Source: Larix sibirica (lineage: Eukaryota > Streptophyta > Pinopsida > Pinales > Pinaceae). Taken from it: a stretch of DNA of 21,189 bases. The stretch is from contig NWUY0300100218.1 in assembly GCA_004151065.3 (NCBI GenBank), positions 1-21,189 on the forward strand, written 5' to 3'. The notes beneath the pieces were generated by a model. The model saw only the letters and a program-made list of their open reading frames with translations. It was not told the origin of the DNA and ran no database searches. This document shows, in pieces, positions 19,621 through 21,189 of the stretch; within the stretch, counting starts at the first letter, position 1, and every line of letters starts with the position of its first letter. A program made the position numbers and the translations under genes.

Positions 19621-20649
19621 TTGGGAAGAACAAACATCGACGAAAGTGATAATGTTATCTATCCTAAGTCCAATGGGATGTCTTCTTTTCTAGTCGAATC
19701 GAATATGTTGTGGCATCAGCAGATGGGACATATAGGTGAGAAAGGTCTTCATTCTATGCATAGGAAAGGTATGGTCGAAGGTATCTCTAATAATTCTAAT
19801 GAAGTTGATTTTTGTGAGCATTGTATTTATGTTCAATAGAGTCGCATAAGGTTCTCATATGATGCTACTAGAGCTAAGGAAATATTGGAGTTAATACATA
19901 GTGATGTGTTTGGACCTGTGCCGGCCCCTTCACTAGGAGGATCTTAGTATTAAGTTTTGTTCATTGATGATTTCTCTAAAATGACATGGTTGTATTTTCC
20001 AAGGAAGAAATTTTAGGTTTTTGAGAAGTTTGAAGAGTTTAGAGCTCTTGTGGAGAATCAAACTGGTAAAAATATCATGGTGATGAGAACTAATAACAAG
20101 GGAGAATTATGTGGAAAAGTGTTCGACCAGTTCTGTAAACAGCACAGTATAGCTTGAAAAAACACAAATACATACATGCCTCAACAAAACAAATTTGCTA
20201 AAAGGATAAACAGAATGTCGATGGAGAAAGGGAGCAACATGCTCAGTGGTGCAGGAGTCACACAATAATTATAGGAAAAGACAGTCAATACAACATGTTA
20301 CATGGTAAATAGGTCATCGTCAACAACTCTGGTCGAAAATACACCATATGAGGCATGGGATGGTAAAAATACCTCTCTTACACATCTCATAGTGTTTGCA
20401 TGTGATTTCTTTTTGGATATCCCAAAGGAGAAAAGAACTAAACTCGACAGCAAGTCAGAGAAGTGCACCATCAGATACAAGGATGAAGTGAAAGGGCATA
20501 AGTTGTGGAACCTAGTGATGAGGAAAGCAGTTTATAATCGAGATGTGATATTCATAGAATTTGGAGGAATTTCCAAGAATGAAGAGGCTAGAAGACAAAA
20601 ACCAGAAAATCAAGAGTTTGAAATGAACGACAAAAGTCTATATTCATGA
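19621..20649 (+). pseudogene. Copia pre-integrase and integrase, degenerate
   Basis: The zinc-binding region reads MLWHQQMGHIGEKGLHSMH ... FCEHC (19710-19830), the HHCC finger of copia integrase. The core follows. HSDVFGP keeps the first catalytic Asp. The second site reads RTNNKGE where active enzymes have RTDNGGE, so Asp is replaced by Asn. The third reads PQQNKFAKRINRM where PQQNGVAERMNRT is usual, so Glu is replaced by Lys. The enzyme is therefore dead. Further C-terminal sequence (20302-20649) includes NTPYEAWDGKNTSLTHLIVF and YNRDVIFIE, both typical of copia. Stops interrupt frame 1 at about 19837, 19945, 20014, 20155 and 20266. Confidence 0.85.
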
Positions 20650-20835
20650 GAGTCGACTGAATCCGACAATGAGGTGGAACACAAACTTCAGATGTTAGGA
20701 GGTTTCGTTGAGAAAGGAAACAACCATAAATATATAGTCCACCTTAATTTCACTTTGATTTTTCATTATCTTCCATAGAAGATGATCCCAGGTCATCAAA
20801 GGAAGTGATCGACTCAACAAAGGGTAAACACTAGA
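20650..20835 (+). other. Copia integrase-RT connector, degenerate
   Basis: About 185 bases of low-complexity acidic and then frame-broken sequence (ESTESDNEVEH and on). Such connectors are poorly conserved. At least one frameshift lies here, because integrase is in frame 1 and RT begins in frame 0. Confidence 0.5.
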
Positions 20836-21189
20836 AAAGGGCTATGTAAGAAGAAATGGAGTCCTTGAAGAGGAATGAAACATGGGATCCAATCGCATTA
20901 CCAAATGGAAGGGAACCCATTCGTAGTAAGTGGGCATTCAAGTTGAATGCAGTAGGTCCAGTCAAGAAGTACAAGGCTTGACTAGTAGAGAAAGGGTATT
21001 CCCAAGTCGAGGTAGTCAAATTTGGTGAGATTTTCTCTCTATTGTTGAACTAACTTCCATAAGGGTACTAATTTATTTAGCCGCGGCATTTGATCTTGAG
21101 ATAGAGAATATGGTTGTAAAGACAACATTTCTTCATGGTGATCTTGAAGAACAGAGAAGAAGAGATTTATATGAAGCAACCTGAAGGTT
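20836..21189 (+). pseudogene. Copia reverse transcriptase, N-terminal part, degenerate
   Basis: EEMESLKRNETWDPIALPNG, IRSKWAFKLNAVGPVKKYKA, EKGYSQVEVVKFGEIFS, then after a frameshift near 21050 SIRVLIYLAAAFDLEIENM and KTTFLHGDLEE with EEIYMKQPEG. This is the standard opening of plant copia RT, up to the first catalytic region. The window ends before the YVDD box. A TGA at about 20979 and the frameshift break the frame, and a few extra bases appear near EEQREEEIY. Confidence 0.85.

Larger units (their letters stand above)
19312..21189 (+). mobile_element. Ty1/copia retrotransposon, partial, host of the gypsy insertion
   Basis: Directly after the 3' LTR the sequence codes for copia pol in the order protease remnant, zinc-binding pre-integrase, integrase and RT. 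Integrase before RT defines Ty1/copia. It runs off the window end inside RT. Its gag and the protease active site are absent and should lie upstream of base 1, if the gypsy element split it. The strand is the same as for the gypsy element. All parts are decayed. Confidence 0.85.

Noticed and set aside
1-21189. CRISPR arrays, integrons, bacterial operons or phage genes
   Set aside because: There are no short regularly spaced repeats, ribosome binding sites or bacterial gene families. All recognisable coding sequence is from plant LTR retrotransposons.

Overview
The window looks like nuclear DNA of a land plant, most likely a seed plant. It is AT-rich and consists of decayed LTR retrotransposons; I see no host gene. 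A gymnosperm is possible, given the very large, old, Tat-like element, but the sequence does not prove it. There are no operons, prokaryotic signals or CRISPR arrays.

Layout. (1) About 2-19311 is one Ty3/gypsy element. Two direct repeats of about 5.3 kb (2-5391 and 13985-19311) are read as its LTRs. A primer binding site resembling the complement of a plant tRNA-Arg follows the left LTR (5399). Then come gag (5538 on), protease (7443), an extra RNase H, reverse transcriptase (RT) with the native RNase H, and integrase (to 13614). A 3' untranslated tract holds a tRNA-Arg-like fragment, a hairpin and a possible polypurine tract. Every reading frame carries stops or frameshifts. (2) Inside the element a segment of about 2.2 kb (end of protease, extra RNase H, RT, RNase H) is present twice in tandem (7808-9996 and 9997-12132). 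The polyprotein therefore has two RT regions. (3) About 19312 to the window end is part of a Ty1/copia element read in the same direction. It runs from within the protease through the integrase into the start of RT. The gypsy element appears to have inserted into its protease region; the missing left part would lie before base 1.

The most unusual content is in the LTRs. Each carries a degenerate reading frame of about 1,250 codons (795-4560 and 14729-18479) unrelated to gag or pol. It has an N-terminal globular-looking part, a lysine-rich motif resembling a nuclear localisation signal, long coiled coils and a strongly basic tail. A conserved TATATAT and a poly(A)-signal-like hexamer lie just after it. 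That puts the frame in U3, so in the genomic RNA it would sit downstream of pol, in a position like nef or sag of retroviruses. The two copies share four in-frame amber codons, so either the donor was already damaged or CAG sites mutated in parallel.

All identifications are by eye. Divergence values are hand counts over short stretches: about 10% between LTRs near the TATA box, about 24% in one stretch near the LTR start, and about 8% between the tandem copies.
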